NCBI GenBank assembly: GCA_027186245.1
Contig: CP114493.1
Location: 5,773,501 to 5,837,500, forward strand
DNA length: 64,000 nucleotides
Origin: Coriaria nepalensis
Lineage: Eukaryota; Streptophyta; Magnoliopsida; Cucurbitales; Coriariaceae
Direction: 5' to 3'
The first letter of the stretch is position 1. The number at the start of each line of letters is the position of its first letter. The notes beneath the pieces were generated by a model that saw nothing but the letters and a program-made list of their open reading frames with translations, was not told the origin of the DNA and did not search any database. The translations under genes were made by a program, and so were the position numbers. Below, in pieces: positions 62,924 through 64,000 of the stretch.

Positions 62924-63110
62924 TATAACAGAAATATCAAATCTATGATTTCCTCCTCAAATCAAGGTTTTATTTATTTTTTATGATTATGTACAAATTT
63001 GTAGTGATTTCCTTAACCAGCTAAGTCTGTATATATGTATCCCTACATATACACGGGTTAAACATCAATCCAATTCAAAGCATTTTTTTATAACATTACA
63101 AACTCGTTTA
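62924..63110 (+). repeat. 3' LTR of the copia element
   Basis: 187 bp, from tataacagaaatatcaaat to acaaactcgttta. Directly followed by the target-site copy gatta (63111-63115). Confidence 0.9.
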
Positions 63111-63270
63111 GATTATTTTTCAACAATCTGTTCTTCTTGACTCTCTTCTGCCCAATCCTTCATATCCTCTTTATGACAAATCACAACAACCAAACTCCAT
63201 GATTGATTACTTGGGAAAGTGTAGGAGACAGTAAACAAAGACAAGCCAATGGCTCGTTGAATGAAGAGGA

Positions 63271-63946
63271 TTGCATCTCGTCCTTAGCTTCATAAAGAAA
63301 ATGGTTTATAAGATGAAAGGGTATAAGCAAAATGACTTGCTCTATAGTTGCCGGTGCATTGGATCTTCATATGGGTGGTCAATTATTGAAGACAAAAAAA
63401 ATTGTTTACATCTTCTCAACCCATATGGGCCATCTAGCGCTCATATTGAACTACCACGATTTGATTGCAGTGATTGTTTTAGTAAAGCAATTTTATTGTT
63501 TGATCCACCTAAAGAGAACAGTTATATGGTGGCGATGATTTTTTATTTTATAACTCTTGCTTTCTATAAAAATGGAGATAAAGGATGGATTATCTTCTAT
63601 AACGTCGGTATGTCGTATTTCAACAGGACTGTCTCAAAGAGATCGAGAACTTTATATTTCGATGGTTCCATTAGTATATCATCTTTTGGGTTCTAGTGAT
63701 ACTTTTATTCAAGTTTGGGATTTTCTGACACCTTTCCCTATTAAAAGAATGAACATTTCGCCTTCATTTGCTCAGAGGATGGACCGTCGCCATTGTAGAT
63801 TGTTCCATGAGAGCCGATACTTTGTGGAATCATTGTGTGAGCTTTTGTTGGTACGAAAGTTCATTTATGTGAATAATGAAGTGATACTTGGAGGCAGACT
63901 TTTTTGTACGTGTTGGAAAATTTTTGAATTGAATGAAAATTCTTAA
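63271..63946 (+). pseudogene. DUF295-type F-box protein fragment, decayed
   Basis: The first frame (63271-63696) reads RCIGSSYGWSIIEDKKNCLH, then LLNPYGPSSAHIELPRF and ITLAFYKNGDKGWIIFYN, the usual DUF295 order (SSxGWL, LLNP, LAFYKxGDxxW). The tail continues in another frame (63557-63946) with YFVESLCELLLVRKFIYVNN, which matches the DUF295 end (YLVES, GELLLV). So at least one frameshift lies near 63600-63700. No F-box domain is visible upstream; the copia LTR ends only 160 bases before, so the 5' part may have been displaced. DUF295 genes are fast-evolving and often form pseudogenes. Confidence 0.65.
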
Positions 63947-64000
63947 TTCTCATAACTCTCAGATTAATTGTGGTAATTCCTAATTTTAATTTAGATTTTA

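Larger units (their letters stand above)
58339..63110 (+). mobile_element. Ty1/copia retrotransposon, near full-length, inactivated
   Basis: Structure in order: 188-bp 5' LTR, primer-binding site, gag, protease, integrase, RT, RNase H, purine tract (acgggggcg at 62915-62923) and 187-bp 3' LTR. A perfect 5-bp duplication, gatta, flanks it (58334-58338 and 63111-63115). LTR ends read TA...TA in place of TG...CA. The order integrase before RT proves copia type. Many stops and frameshifts break the polyprotein in gag, integrase and RT, so it cannot move unaided. The intact target duplication and similar LTRs suggest it is younger than the other elements in this window. Confidence 0.92.

Overview
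This is nuclear DNA of a dicotyledonous (eudicot) plant. The genes have many GT-AG introns and AT-rich spacers, the proteins match plant-only families (arabinogalactan peptide, chloroplast C-terminal peptidase, extensin arabinosyltransferase, RR-type CCCH protein, G-type lectin receptor), and remains of Ty1/copia and Ty3/gypsy retrotransposons lie between genes. I cannot name the species. All similarity calls are from memory of family sequences, without database searches.

Left part (0-11.5 kb): a NEK5-like protein kinase (+), a small AGP23-like arabinogalactan peptide (-), a plastid-targeted S41 C-terminal peptidase of the CTPA type (-) and the TOR-complex WD40 subunit LST8 (-). Next come a wrecked Ty3/gypsy element (11.8-14.9 kb, +) and an intron-bearing LPAT2-type acyltransferase pseudogene (15.6-17.7 kb, -).

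Middle (19.6-38 kb): an ExAD-like GT47 extensin arabinosyltransferase (+), adenylosuccinate synthetase (+), an IGHMBP2/SMUBP-2-like SF1 helicase (+), a damaged DREB2F-like AP2/ERF gene (-), a short conserved-looking membrane peptide gene (-) and a FRD3/DTX42-type MATE transporter (+). From memory, AGP23, CTPA1, ExAD, ADSS and DREB2F are close neighbours on Arabidopsis chromosome 3 (At3g57690, 57680, 57630, 57610, 57600), so this looks like one conserved gene block with insertions.

Right part (38-64 kb): an internally deleted Ty1/copia element with two LTRs (38.4-42.0 kb), an OXS2/C3H30-like ankyrin-CCCH protein (-), a long gene-poor spacer holding a miniature LTR element (TRIM) and a long fold-back, and a G-type lectin receptor-like pseudokinase (+). 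The last two genes resemble the Arabidopsis neighbours At2g41900 and At2g41890. A palindrome-bearing minisatellite, a nearly full-length but inactivated Ty1/copia element with 188-bp LTRs and a perfect 5-bp target duplication (58.3-63.1 kb), and a decayed DUF295-type F-box fragment finish the window.

The genes do not form a pathway; they are mostly conserved housekeeping and signalling genes. Exon models below were built by hand from splice signals and reading-frame continuity. For the seven multi-exon genes the exon lengths sum to whole codons.
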